The notes beneath the pieces were generated by a model. The model had not been told where the DNA came from. It did not search any database and saw only the letters and a program-made list of their open reading frames with translations. A stretch of 64,000 nt of DNA, taken from assembly GCA_018241425.1 (NCBI GenBank), contig JAFEDU010000001.1, forward strand, positions 1,116,001 through 1,180,000, given 5' to 3'. Position numbers and translations under genes: made by a program. This document shows positions 32,798-41,943 of the stretch, one piece after another. Source of the DNA: Pseudomonadota bacterium (lineage in GTDB: Bacteria > Pseudomonadota > Gammaproteobacteria > Steroidobacterales > Steroidobacteraceae). Each line of letters begins with the position of its first letter. The stretch's first letter is position 1.

Positions 32798-35700
32798 TCA
32801 GGGGTGCCGCTTAAAGGCCACCAGCTGCATGATCCAGGGCGCAGAGGGGGATAGCGGTGCCGTGGCGCTGTAGCTCCCCGTGGCCGTTACCACCCGGTCC
32901 TCGGCGATGTCCGAGTCCGGGTTGGTGATCACCCGGCTCACGAATCCCGCACCCGGCCCGGTGGTCGTGGTGAGCACGAGGTTGGCCCCGACCAGGAGGT
33001 CGTTCGCGTTGGTGGTGGTCACCGCGGGCGAGGCGCTCAGCGTACCCGTGCCACTGGCCGCCGCGGTGACGTCGACCGGGGCCGTCGTGGCGATCCCGGA
33101 GTACTCGAGCGCGCGGACGTCGGGGTACACGGCGGCGGATGAGAAGCTGACCGTGAGCGTGTTGCTGCCGCCGACGATGTTCGCCGCGTAGTAGATCGCC
33201 TGCGAGGCGGTGCCTGCGATGACCGTGGGACCGGCGGCGAGCTGGTAGCTGTTGCCGGCCGAGTCGGTGACCGAGCCGACCGTCGCCGTCGCATCGTTCC
33301 ATCCCACGACGACCACGTTGAGGTCACCGGCGGTCTGTCGGGTCCCGAAGGTCACCGCGACGCGAGACTGCGGGCTCTGCGGCGTGGCATAGCCCACCTG
33401 CACGAAGGTGATCGGCGGCGGCCCGCTGCCCGCCGGGGTCGTCGCCGTCGCCACGTTCGAATAGCCGCTGGTGTTGCCGGCGGCATCGGCCGCCCGCACG
33501 CGGTACGAGTACGTGGTGGCGGCGCTCAGCGTCGCATCGTTGTAGGCAGGCGTGGTGCTGGTCGCCACCTGCGCGAAGCTGCTGCAGCCGGAACCCTGGC
33601 AGCGCTCGATGCGGTACTGGCTGATCGTCCCCCCGGTCTCGCTGCCGGCCGTCCAGGCAAGGTTGACCTGCGTGGCACTCGCCACCGTCGTGGCAAGGCC
33701 CGAGGGTGCGGTGAAGGTCGGCGCCGCCGTGGTGCCGCTCGCGACGTTCGAGTACGCCCCGGTGGTGCCTACGCTGTCCTTGGCGCGGACGCGGTAGCTG
33801 TAGCTCGTGGCCCCGGCAAGGCCGGTATCGGTGAAGCTGAGCGTGGTCGAGGTCGCGACCTGGGTGAAGCTCGAGCATCCCGAGCCCTGGCAGCGCTCGA
33901 TCAGGTACTGCGCGATGGTGCCGCCCGCCTCGCTGCTCGCGCCCCAGGTGAGCCCGATCTGCGTGCTGCCCGAGGGCGTGGCGATGAGGTTGGTCGGGGC
34001 GCTCGGGATCCCGGCGGCCGTGGTCACGGTGGCCGTGTTGGAGTACGGGCCGGTGTTCCCCGAAGCATCCTTGGCGCGCGCGCGATAGCTGTAGGTGGTC
34101 GAACCACTGAGGCCGCTGTCGGCGTAGCTCGTCGTCGCCGAGGTGCCGACCTGCGCGAACGTCGAGCAGCCCGAGCCCTGGCAGCGCTCGATCAGGTACT
34201 GGGCGATGCTGCCCCCGGTCTCTGTGGCGGCCGTCCAGGCGAGGTTGACCGCGGTGGCGCCGGTGGCGGTCGCGGTTAGGCCCGTCGGTGCGGTCGGCGT
34301 GGGCGGGGCGACCGTGCCGGTCGCCGCCTTGAAGGCGACGAGCTGCATCACCCACTGGCCGGCCGGGCTGATCGAGGCGGTCGCGGCGTAGCTGCCGGTC
34401 GCCGTCACGGTGCGGTCCTCAAGGATGTCCCCGTCCGGGACCGTGAGGAGCCGCGAGGTGAACCCGGAGCCCACGACGGTGTACTGCACGGTGAGGTCCG
34501 CGCCCACGATCAGGTCGTTCGCATTGGTAGTCGCCACAGCGCCGCTCGAGGCGGTGGCGCTGCTGCCACTCGCGCCTGCTACGACATCCACCGGCGCGGC
34601 GACGGCAAGGCCGCTGTACTCGGCGATGCGGATGTCAGGGTAGGCCGCCGACCCGTTGAAGGCCACCGTGACGCTGTTGGCGCCGGCCGCGGCCGAAGCA
34701 ATGTTGGGGGCGTAGTAGATGGCCTGGCTTGCCACCCCGCTGAGCACGGTGGGACCGACCGCGAGCGCGTAGCTGTTGCCGGCGGAGTCGGTCACGCTCT
34801 TCACCGTGGCGGTGGAGTCGTTCCAGCCGACCACGACCACGTTGAGGTCGCCCTGCTGCTGCGCGGCCGTGTATTTCACCGCGAGGCTCGCCTGCGGGCT
34901 CTGGGGGGTGCCGTAGTTCCCCTGGACGTAGTGGATCGAGACGACCGGGGTGATGGTGTAGGTGCCGGAGGCCACGGCGCTCGTCAGCGACCCGCTCTTG
35001 ACCGCCATCGCCTTCACGGTCGCGGTGGCGGTCACCGCGAGCGGGGCGCTGTACACGCTCGAGCCGAGCGTCGGCAGGGAGCCATCGAGGGTGTAGTAGA
35101 TGGTGGCACCGGAGGTGGCCGTGAGCGTGACCGACTGGGCGGTGGTGTAGGTCGAGGGCGCCGGGCTCAGCACGGGGGCTGCGAGGGTGGCCGGTGCGCC
35201 GGAGAGCAGGCCGTAGACATCGACCGTTGCCTGCGTGCCGACGAACACCTTGCCGTTGGCCACCGTGGGAACGGCGAACTTGACCGGGATCCCGCCGGTG
35301 TCGCGGTTGTTCGCGGCCTGCGTGCTGTTGTAGAGCTCGCTTCCGAGGTTGGTCGCATCGTAGGCGTGCAGGACCGAGGTGTTGCTCGTGGTGTTGCGCT
35401 CGACCGCCCACAGCACGGCACTCGTGGCGCTGCTGCTCGCGGCGGAGACCACTGGCTGCGAGCCCGGGTATGGGAAGGTCGTGGGAGTCCGGGAGACCGG
35501 GGTCGTGCTCAGAAGGCCGTTGCTCAGAGAAAACGACTTGCAGGCATCCGCCACGCCGCAGAAGTAGACGTGGTTCTGCCAGTACGCCGGGCTCGTGTAG
35601 CTGTTGGAGACGTAGGGCAGCGTCGGGTTGGTGGGCGTGATCGCCCCGACGCCGACCTGCCCGGGAATGTACTGGACGATCTGGCTGTTGGGCGTGGAGT

Positions 35701-36826
35701 AGGAGCCGTTGAACCGGCCCATGTTCGAGCGGTCGACGAGGTACATCTCCCCGTCCTTGCCCGTGCCGACCAGCAGGTTCGGGTGGGCGGCGCTGCCAGC
35801 ACCGTCGGGCAGCACGAGGATTCCGGCCGAGGACAGGTCGAGGTCCGCGTTCCCGAGTGCCTGCGTGTTGAAGGGGCTGAAGTAGTCCGCGACCGCCAGG
35901 GTGCCCGCGGTCGAGAGCTTCACCCAGGAGTCGCCCCAGGAATTTCCCGCGCTGAAGTAGCCGTTGCCGGTGGAGATGTAGAGGTTGCCCTGGCTGTCGA
36001 CCGGCGGCGCCTCGCCGCTGTGCCACACGCCCGAGCCCTGCGCGCCGCCGGGGGAGGTGCAGAAGACCGTGGTCTGCGCGAGCGTCGTCCCGTTGTAGCC
36101 GACCAGCCAGCCCACCCAGGGGAAGTTGTCGCCGTTGGAACCGAAGGCCACGTAGACCGTGCCGTTCACGAACACCAGTCCCGGCCGCTGCACGCTGGTC
36201 GCCGCGACGATGGTGAGCGGCACCGCCCCGCTGCCGACCGAGGCCTGAATCTGCACGGCGGGCACCTTGTCGAGCCCGGTGGTGATGTCCAGGGCGTGCA
36301 GCCAGTAGTAGGCGGACTGGCCGGTCTGGATGGTCTCGGCCAGCACGTAGAGCGTGCCGCCTGTCGGGTCGATCACGGGTGTAGAGGTGATCGAGACCTC
36401 GGGGACGATGTCCTCGAGCGAAGGGTTGGTGGTGCGGGTCGTGAGCCCGGTGGCCGGGTTGATGAAGCTGCGGTGCCAGACCGGGGTCGCCGTGTCGGCA
36501 TCGAGCGCATAGACGCTCGCGTGTTCAGTGGCGAGGAACACCACGTTGTAGGTGCCCTTGCCGGGGATCGCGAGGTTGGCCTTGACCAGCGGCTGGGCGT
36601 AGGTCACGCCATCCAGGGGGAAGGAATAGAGCTTGCCGAAGGTCGAGCTGGTCACGCTCGAGGTCGTGAGCGTCGGCTCGTTCAGGCTCTGGCCGGTGCG
36701 GCCGTTGTCACCGTGGGAGACCAGGACGTCGGTCTGGGCGACCGCCCCGGACGCGGCAAGGAGCAGGGCCAGCATCGCCCCGTAAACGTAGTTCTTCATG
36801 CTCCCTCTGGACATAACAGGGGGCAT
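32798..36826 (-). CDS. Secreted mosaic protein: PQQ-like propeller, CHB/HEX-like domain, three FN3, duplicated flanking domain
   Basis: 1342 residues if started at the first codon; the ATG at 36799 (MKNYVYGAML) is an alternative and gives a cleaner signal peptide ending near AVAQTD. Residues about 35-540 form a quinoprotein-type beta-propeller (LYVLAETI, VYVAFGSNGDN, LYISTGNG). Residues 545-628 resemble a CHB_HEX_C domain (IYYTLDGSLPTLGSSVYS). Residues 630-840 and 1140-1342 are two copies of one domain (GDLNVVVVGWNDSTATVKSV and GDLNVVVVGWNDATATVGSV). Between them are three FN3 domains with nearly identical ERCQGSGC segments. No PEP-CTERM, LPXTG or other C-terminal sorting tail is seen; it ends IMQLVAFKRHP. 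The domains suggest an extracellular carbohydrate-binding or adhesive role; no catalytic site is evident. Confidence 0.85.
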   Translation of the reverse strand: MPPVMSRGSMKNYVYGAMLALLLAASGAVAQTDVLVSHGDNGRTGQSLNEPTLTTSSVTSSTFGKLYSFPLDGVTYAQPLVKANLAIPGKGTYNVVFLATEHASVYALDADTATPVWHRSFINPATGLTTRTTNPSLEDIVPEVSITSTPVIDPTGGTLYVLAETIQTGQSAYYWLHALDITTGLDKVPAVQIQASVGSGAVPLTIVAATSVQRPGLVFVNGTVYVAFGSNGDNFPWVGWLVGYNGTTLAQTTVFCTSPGGAQGSGVWHSGEAPPVDSQGNLYISTGNGYFSAGNSWGDSWVKLSTAGTLAVADYFSPFNTQALGNADLDLSSAGILVLPDGAGSAAHPNLLVGTGKDGEMYLVDRSNMGRFNGSYSTPNSQIVQYIPGQVGVGAITPTNPTLPYVSNSYTSPAYWQNHVYFCGVADACKSFSLSNGLLSTTPVSRTPTTFPYPGSQPVVSAASSSATSAVLWAVERNTTSNTSVLHAYDATNLGSELYNSTQAANNRDTGGIPVKFAVPTVANGKVFVGTQATVDVYGLLSGAPATLAAPVLSPAPSTYTTAQSVTLTATSGATIYYTLDGSLPTLGSSVYSAPLAVTATATVKAMAVKSGSLTSAVASGTYTITPVVSIHYVQGNYGTPQSPQASLAVKYTAAQQQGDLNVVVVGWNDSTATVKSVTDSAGNSYALAVGPTVLSGVASQAIYYAPNIASAAAGANSVTVAFNGSAAYPDIRIAEYSGLAVAAPVDVVAGASGSSATASSGAVATTNANDLIVGADLTVQYTVVGSGFTSRLLTVPDGDILEDRTVTATGSYAATASISPAGQWVMQLVAFKAATGTVAPPTPTAPTGLTATATGATAVNLAWTAATETGGSIAQYLIERCQGSGCSTFAQVGTSATTSYADSGLSGSTTYSYRARAKDASGNTGPYSNTATVTTAAGIPSAPTNLIATPSGSTQIGLTWGASSEAGGTIAQYLIERCQGSGCSSFTQVATSTTLSFTDTGLAGATSYSYRVRAKDSVGTTGAYSNVASGTTAAPTFTAPSGLATTVASATQVNLAWTAGSETGGTISQYRIERCQGSGCSSFAQVATSTTPAYNDATLSAATTYSYRVRAADAAGNTSGYSNVATATTPAGSGPPPITFVQVGYATPQSPQSRVAVTFGTRQTAGDLNVVVVGWNDATATVGSVTDSAGNSYQLAAGPTVIAGTASQAIYYAANIVGGSNTLTVSFSSAAVYPDVRALEYSGIATTAPVDVTAAASGTGTLSASPAVTTTNANDLLVGANLVLTTTTGPGAGFVSRVITNPDSDIAEDRVVTATGSYSATAPLSPSAPWIMQLVAFKRHP
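33440..34290 (-). repeat. Three tandem fibronectin type III coding repeats
   Basis: Three units of about 290 bases each encode FN3 domains with near-identical central segments (ERCQGSGCS, then QV-x-TSTT, then TYSYRVRAKD or RAAD). The DNA of the ERCQGSGC part is also close to identical, so recent tandem duplication or gene conversion is likely. Confidence 0.8.
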
Positions 36827-36995
36827 CCCGCCCCGTTCGGCCGAAGGCTTATTAAAGCAACATCCATGCCGCCCCGGAATACGGCGCGTAATCAGCGGGC
36901 TCCTGCAGCGATGCCCGGCGGGTTCGTAAATTCCACCGACACCCTCCGACCCTTACATTGCGCAAACGCCACCACGCGACACGCGCTACCGGGGC

Positions 36996-37529
36996 TCAGT
37001 GCAGGTGAAGCTCCCTGCCCTCGCGCATCACGGTCAGCTGCGTCGGCAGTCCCTGCGCGCGATAGATGCGCACGAAATCCTCCGGCCCCATGGCCTTCTC
37101 GCCGTTGATCGCGGTGAGGACGTCGCCGCGCTGCAGGTGCAGCTCGGCGGCCGGGCTGGCCGGGGGGGTGTCCACGACCAGGATGCCGCTACCGTCCGGG
37201 AGCGCCGCGAGCCCGCGCGCGATCTTCTCGTCCTGTCGCCGGTCGGCATCCGACGCACCGGGAGCGGCCGCCTCCGTCGCGGGCGCCGCGGAGGGATCCG
37301 CGACGGTGCCCGGTAATGAAGCGGGCGGGAGCGCCGCGGCCGGCGGTGTCCTCGCCCCCGGGGCAGCCGCTGGCGGTGGTTGCGGCGCGGGCGTGGGCGG
37401 CGGCGCGAGCGCTGCGGCCCCGTGCATGCGCCAGTACCACGCACCGAGTGCGACCACGGCGATGAGCGCGGCCATGACCGCCACGCGGGTCGCGCCACAG
37501 GCTCCGTGCCCGAGCGCGGGCCGGGTCAT
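36996..37529 (-). CDS. Single-pass PDZ-domain protein
   Basis: A 177-residue protein: a membrane segment near residues 16-33 (VAVMAALIAVVALGAWYW), a long proline/alanine-rich linker (40-95) and a C-terminal PDZ domain (about 100-175) with GILVVDTPPASPAAELHLQRGDVLTAINGE readable in pieces. This layout resembles the GspC-type PDZ proteins of type II secretion, but no other secretion gene is here. Its start overlaps the PIG-L stop by four bases (ATGA), so it is probably co-translated with the deacetylase. Confidence 0.75.
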   Translation of the reverse strand: MTRPALGHGACGATRVAVMAALIAVVALGAWYWRMHGAAALAPPPTPAPQPPPAAAPGARTPPAAALPPASLPGTVADPSAAPATEAAAPGASDADRRQDEKIARGLAALPDGSGILVVDTPPASPAAELHLQRGDVLTAINGEKAMGPEDFVRIYRAQGLPTQLTVMREGRELHLH

Positions 37530-38179
37530 CCGATGTTGAACTTGGCGGCGTGGAAGCCTTCAGCCCAGCCCGTGCCCGCCCCCGCCTCCACGCCACGCAG
37601 GCGCATCAGCGCCTCGAAGGTCTCGGCCCGGAACCAGGGACGGTGGCGCTGGCTGACGTAGCTCTTCAGGAGCGCACGCACCTTGGCGTTCGCCTGCGCG
37701 CGGGTGAGCTGGACGTAGGCGTTGGGCGTGGTGAGGCCGCCCTCGAGCTTCGGTATCTCGTACTCGAGCACCAGGTGCCTGCGGAACACGTTGCCGGTGA
37801 GCTCGCTCAGCAGGCGGTGGTCCTGGTGACGGTCGGCGTGATGGTGCGTGAAGATCAGGTCCGGGTCCGGGAGGCGCCGCAGCTGGCCGAACGTGTCCTT
37901 GATGGTCGTGTAGTCGCCGGGGAAGTAGCTGTCGCGGAACTCGTAGCTCACCAGGTGCGAGTGGTGCGCGCGGCGCAGGAAGTGGCGCGAGCTGACGCGC
38001 AGTTCCGCGGCGCGTTGCGGGCTCGAGCTGAAGACGACCCAGGTGACGTCCCAGGACCCGCGCGCGAGCAGCTTCAGCAGCGTGCCGCCGCAGCCGATCT
38101 CGATGTCGTCACAGTGGGCCCCGATACACAGGATGCGTGTCGCACGGCGCCGAACTGGTTCAAGCGTCAGTTCCAGCAT
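37526..38179 (-). CDS. PIG-L/LmbE family zinc deacetylase
   Basis: A 217-residue protein with the family zinc motif GAHCDDIEIGCGG near 19-31 (A-H-x-D-D) and HHHADRHQDH near 110-119 giving the third ligand. PIG-L proteins remove N-acetyl groups from GlcNAc-linked lipids or sugars. Placement next to glycosyltransferases suggests action on a cell-surface glycan intermediate. It starts a coupled pair with the PDZ protein and is divergent from the SDR gene. Confidence 0.9.
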   Translation of the reverse strand: MLELTLEPVRRRATRILCIGAHCDDIEIGCGGTLLKLLARGSWDVTWVVFSSSPQRAAELRVSSRHFLRRAHHSHLVSYEFRDSYFPGDYTTIKDTFGQLRRLPDPDLIFTHHHADRHQDHRLLSELTGNVFRRHLVLEYEIPKLEGGLTTPNAYVQLTRAQANAKVRALLKSYVSQRHRPWFRAETFEALMRLRGVEAGAGTGWAEGFHAAKFNIG

Positions 38180-38280
38180 TTTGGGTCCGGTGCTTTCCCT
38201 GGGTGTTAGTGTGTCAATTCGGGCACAGTTTCGCCATCCGGACTTGACCGTGCGAACCCCGGCAAACCATCTTTAGTTTC

Positions 38281-38997
38281 GTGAAGACACGACCCACTGC
38301 CCTCGTCACCGGCGCGACCTCCGGTATCGGTGAATCCGCAGCCCTCGCGCTCGCGCGCGCGGGCCACCGGGTCTTCATCGTCGGGCGGCAGCCGCGCAAG
38401 CTCGCGCAGGTGGCCAAGAAGATCGGCGCGCGTCGCATCGGGGGCACGCTCAGGGCGGACCTCAGCTCCCCCGTGGAGATCCGCGCGCTGGCGCGGGAGG
38501 TCGCCACCCAGATGCGTGGACTCGATCTATTGCTGCACTGCGCCGGGGAGTACGAGTGGACGCGCCCGGGTGACACGGATGCGGCCAGTTTCGCCCGCCT
38601 GTTCGACATCAACGTGCGGGCGCCCTTCCTGCTGACGCAGGCGCTGCTGCCTCACCTGGCGCGGGCCCGGGGCCAGGTGGTCTTCCTCAACTCGAGCATC
38701 ACGCGCAATCCGGGTGCGGGCGTTGCGCTCTACAAGGCGACCCAGCACGCCGTGCAGGGCCTCACCGACAGCCTGCGCCAGGACCTGAACACCGAGGGCG
38801 TGCGCGTGTCCAGCCTGTTCCTGGGTCGCACCGCGACCCCGCGCATGCGGCGGATCTACGCGCACGAGGGCAAGCCCTACCGGCCAGGTCCGCTGCTGCA
38901 AGCGGACGCCGTGGGGGAACTCGTCCTCGCCATCACCCGGCTGCCGCGCGGCATGGAGGTCACCGACGTGCACGTGCGCTCGGCGGTGCCCTACTGA
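38281..38997 (+). CDS. Short-chain dehydrogenase/reductase
   Basis: A 238-residue classical SDR starting at GTG. TGATSGIGESA near residues 9-19 is the cofactor-binding glycine motif, LHCAG near 85 corresponds to NNAG, the catalytic serine is in LNSSITRNPG near 136-145, and the YKATQHA segment (Y-x3-H variant of Y-x3-K spacing: Y-K-A-T) supplies Tyr151, with no standard lysine three residues later (Tyr-Lys-Ala-Thr-Gln). The true Y-x3-K lysine therefore seems missing unless the alignment shifts, so activity is uncertain. It converges with the next gene; their ends overlap by seven bases. Confidence 0.8.
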   Translation: MKTRPTALVTGATSGIGESAALALARAGHRVFIVGRQPRKLAQVAKKIGARRIGGTLRADLSSPVEIRALAREVATQMRGLDLLLHCAGEYEWTRPGDTDAASFARLFDINVRAPFLLTQALLPHLARARGQVVFLNSSITRNPGAGVALYKATQHAVQGLTDSLRQDLNTEGVRVSSLFLGRTATPRMRRIYAHEGKPYRPGPLLQADAVGELVLAITRLPRGMEVTDVHVRSAVPY

Positions 38998-40004
38998 GGC
39001 GCCTGCCGCTTGCCGATGCGCAGGTGCGCCAGCACCCGCTGACCCAGGCCACGGGGCGAGGCCAGCCGGCGCAGCACCCGCACGGCGACCGCGACCGCGA
39101 GCCGCGAGCGGTTGAGCGGGTGCCCGATCATCCCCAGCATGCGCCGGTGGAATTCCCAGAAGTCGTCGTCGCGCCGCTCGAGCACCCCGAGTGCGAGCCT
39201 CGAGTAGTACTCCCGCAGGCGTTGCGCGAGGCGCCGCCGGAGCTCGTCCCCCGTCAGGAAGTAGGGCCCGTAGCGCGCGAGTGCGTAGGTGTGGCAGCTG
39301 GCGAGGCTGAAGAGGTGGAAGGTCGTGGAGGTGTGGCTGCGTGCATGCATGCGCACGAACGCGAGCGGCTCGTGCACGAAGGCGAAGTCGCTCTCGCGCA
39401 GCAGGTCGTAGCACGCTTCCTCGTCGGCCTGGAAGTTCTCCGGGTTGTAGAAGGGCGCGCGCTTGCGGATCAGGTCCGCGCGCATGAGCATCGTGGTGGG
39501 CGAGCCGAAGAAGTACCGCTCTTCCAGGAAGCCGAGCCGCGCCGCGTCGCGACCCGACAGGTAGGTCACGCCTTCGGCCCCGCCCGGGAGGTTGTCGAAC
39601 AGCACCCGGTCGCTCCCGGTTCGCGCCGCACAGCAGACGAGCCCGACGGTCGGGTGGCCGCGGGTGCTCGCGACCAGGCGCTCCAGGCACGTGGGCGCCA
39701 GCCAGTCGTCGGCCATGAGCGGCTTGCCGAACTGTGCCTCGCGCTCGATCAGGGTGAGGGCGTGGTTGTGATTGGCGATCAGCGGCAGGAAGCGCTCGTT
39801 GGTGAGCACGCGCACGCGCGCATCGCGTGCGGCAAACTCGCGCGCGATGTCCAGCGTGCCGTCGGTGCTGCAATTGTTGACGACGGTGCAGCGCCAGCTG
39901 GTGTAACTTTGTGCCAGCACACTCTCGAGACACTCACGCAGGTAGTCGGCGCCGTTGTAGACCGGCGTGACGATGCTGACCAGTGGGTCGTCGGGGAGCG
40001 ACAC
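38991..40004 (-). CDS. Glycosyltransferase family 2
   Basis: A 337-residue GT-A enzyme starting at GTG. VSIVTPVYNGADYLRECLESVL at residues 8-29 binds the nucleotide sugar, and MADDWLAPTCLERL near 95-108 carries the DXD-like metal motif. The C-terminal third is arginine-rich, as in membrane-associated family members. It overlaps the SDR gene tail to tail. Sugar and linkage are unknown. Confidence 0.88.
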   Translation of the reverse strand: MSLPDDPLVSIVTPVYNGADYLRECLESVLAQSYTSWRCTVVNNCSTDGTLDIAREFAARDARVRVLTNERFLPLIANHNHALTLIEREAQFGKPLMADDWLAPTCLERLVASTRGHPTVGLVCCAARTGSDRVLFDNLPGGAEGVTYLSGRDAARLGFLEERYFFGSPTTMLMRADLIRKRAPFYNPENFQADEEACYDLLRESDFAFVHEPLAFVRMHARSHTSTTFHLFSLASCHTYALARYGPYFLTGDELRRRLAQRLREYYSRLALGVLERRDDDFWEFHRRMLGMIGHPLNRSRLAVAVAVRVLRRLASPRGLGQRVLAHLRIGKRQAPQ

Positions 40005-40064
40005 GTTGCGTCATCTCACGTTTCCCACATGATCACGCCCGTACCGCGATGATGTGGTTATCGT

Positions 40065-41168
40065 ATGCAGCCCCGCCCGGCGCTTTCCGCGGCGGCCCGG
40101 CGTGGAGGCCTCTGGTTGAGAGTTCTTTTCGTGAATCCGCGCGCCTACCTGCCGCAGCTGCTCGGGGGCGTGGAAACCACCACCTTCGACCTCGTGCAGG
40201 AACTCGGCCGCATGGGGCACGAGGCGGCCGTGATGTGCCAGATCACGAAGTACGACGGCACCTGGCTGCGCAACCGCATCTCGAGCCGGATGAGCGGCCG
40301 CCTGTTCCCGGCAGATTCCTACCGCGGCACGCGCGTGTACCGCGGCTACCAGCACCAGAAGGGCCTTGCCGAGGTCATCGCCGATTTCCGCCCCGACGCG
40401 CTGGTGGTGGCCGGCGGCGCTGACTGGGCCTTCGAGCTCGCCGCCGCGGCGCGCGCGACCGGGGTGCCGACCCACTTCTATTTCCACGAGCTCGTCGCGC
40501 TGCGCAGGCTCGGGCGCCCGGAGCTCCTGGACGGCATGCGCTTCCTCGCCAACTCGGCGTACACCGCGCAGGCGGTGCACAAGCTCCTCGGGCGCGACGC
40601 GATGGTCATCCCGCCCCTGGTGGACATCGCGGCCTACCGGACCGCCACCACCCGCCGGCACGTCACCATGGTCAATCCGCGCCGCATCAAGGGAGGCGCC
40701 ACGGCTCTGAAGCTCGCACAGGCGTGCCCGGACATCCCGTTCGTGTTCCGGGAAGCCTGGCACGCTCACGACGCCTTCGTGAGCACGCTGCGCAGCGAGG
40801 CGCGCGGGCTCCCGAACGTGATCTGGCAGCGCCCGGCCCAGGACATGCTGGGGCTGTACGGCAGCACGCGGGTGCTGCTGGTTCCCAGCGAGTGGGAGGA
40901 GACCTGGGGGCGCGTGGTCACGGAATGCCAGGCCTCCGGCATCCCGGCGCTCGCGACGAATTACGCCGCGCTGCCGGAATCGGTGGGCCCCGGGGGACTG
41001 CTGGTGGGTCGCGAGGAGCCGCTGGAGGCCTGGGTCGGTGCCCTGCGCCGCCTGTGGGACGATGCGGCCCTGTACCGCGAGCTGAGCGAGAAGGCGAGCG
41101 CCTACGCGGCCCGACCCGAAGCGCAGCCCGCACGGCGTGCCGCGGATTTCATCGCGGCGCTGCACTAG
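40065..41168 (+). CDS. Glycosyltransferase, GT4/GT-B type
   Basis: A 367-residue GT-B protein: N-terminal LRVLFVNPRAYLPQLLGGVETTTFDLVQEL in pieces from residue 18, and the C-terminal donor site VPSEWEETWGRVVTECQASGIPALAT near 270-296, giving the E-x7-E-like pattern. It starts at an ATG with about 17 extra residues before the usual strand; a TTG further in is possible. It is divergent from the GT2 gene and converges on the cytidylyltransferase gene with 20 bases of overlap. Confidence 0.85.
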   Translation: MQPRPALSAAARRGGLWLRVLFVNPRAYLPQLLGGVETTTFDLVQELGRMGHEAAVMCQITKYDGTWLRNRISSRMSGRLFPADSYRGTRVYRGYQHQKGLAEVIADFRPDALVVAGGADWAFELAAAARATGVPTHFYFHELVALRRLGRPELLDGMRFLANSAYTAQAVHKLLGRDAMVIPPLVDIAAYRTATTRRHVTMVNPRRIKGGATALKLAQACPDIPFVFREAWHAHDAFVSTLRSEARGLPNVIWQRPAQDMLGLYGSTRVLLVPSEWEETWGRVVTECQASGIPALATNYAALPESVGPGGLLVGREEPLEAWVGALRRLWDDAALYRELSEKASAYAARPEAQPARRAADFIAALH

Positions 41169-41943
41169 CCGCCTGCCAGACTTTCCAGGGGGAATCCCCC
41201 TTCGCCTCCATGCGCTCGTAGGTGATCTTGTCCTTGAAAGTATCCATGCACTGCCAGAAGCCGTCCCACGGGAAGGCGATCAGGCGGCGCTGGGTGATGA
41301 GGCGCCCGAAGGGCTGCTCGACGAGTTCCTCGCCCTCGTGCAGGACGTCGAAGATGTCCCGCCGCAGGACGAAGAAGCCGCCGTTGATGCGCACTTCCAC
41401 GTCGTGAAGCGCCCCGAGGGCGGTCACCGTGCCGTCGGGTCCCGCCGTGACGGTGTGGAAGCTCTGGGGGCTCTTGACGGACACGAAGCTCGCGACCGCC
41501 TGCTTGGCCCGGAAGTCGGCGACCATCTGGTCGAGCGGCGCGTTCGAGAGGCCGTCGGAGTAGTTCGCGAGGAAGTCGGCCTCGCCCTCCAGGTACGGCC
41601 GTACCCGCAGCAGGCGCTGGCCGATGTTGCTGTGCAGGCCCGTGTCCACGAAGGTCACGTTCCAGTCCTGGGCGTCGTGGCTGTGCAGCTCGATGCGCCG
41701 GCCGCCGTCGCGCCAGGTGAAGTCGTTCGACATCGCCTCGTTGTACTTGAGGAAGTACTCGCGAATCATGTCGCCGCGGTAGCCCAGGCACAGGATGAAG
41801 TCGCGGTGCCCGAAATGCGCGTAGTAGCGCATCAGGTGCCACAGCAGCGGGCGGTAGCCGATGTTCACCAGGGGCTTGGGGATGGTGTCGGAGTGCTCCC
41901 GAAGGCGCGTGCCGAGCCCGCCGCAGAAAAGGACGACTTTCAT
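41149..41943 (-). CDS. rfbF: Glucose-1-phosphate cytidylyltransferase
   Basis: A 264-residue sugar-nucleotidyltransferase. The N-terminal motif FCGGLGTRLREHSDTIPKPL, then LWHLMRYYAHFGHRDFILCLGY, NYSDGLSNAPL near 128 and INGGFFVLRRDIFDVL near 182 match RfbF. It makes CDP-glucose from CTP and glucose-1-phosphate, the first step toward CDP-linked dideoxy or branched sugars. Its ATG overlaps the DUF4910 gene stop by four bases, so it is the last gene of the CDP-sugar operon reading leftward. The 4,6-dehydratase that should follow is not in the window. Confidence 0.92.
   Translation of the reverse strand: MKVVLFCGGLGTRLREHSDTIPKPLVNIGYRPLLWHLMRYYAHFGHRDFILCLGYRGDMIREYFLKYNEAMSNDFTWRDGGRRIELHSHDAQDWNVTFVDTGLHSNIGQRLLRVRPYLEGEADFLANYSDGLSNAPLDQMVADFRAKQAVASFVSVKSPQSFHTVTAGPDGTVTALGALHDVEVRINGGFFVLRRDIFDVLHEGEELVEQPFGRLITQRRLIAFPWDGFWQCMDTFKDKITYERMEAKGDSPWKVWQAASAAPR

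Noticed and set aside
33440..34290. The tandem 290-base repeats as a mobile or CRISPR-like element
   Set aside because: They are in-frame FN3-coding repeats inside one gene.
34931..37108. Open frame of 725 codons on the plus strand opposite the mosaic protein and the PDZ gene
   Set aside because: Composition is Arg/Gly/Val-rich shadow; the minus-strand domains are clear.
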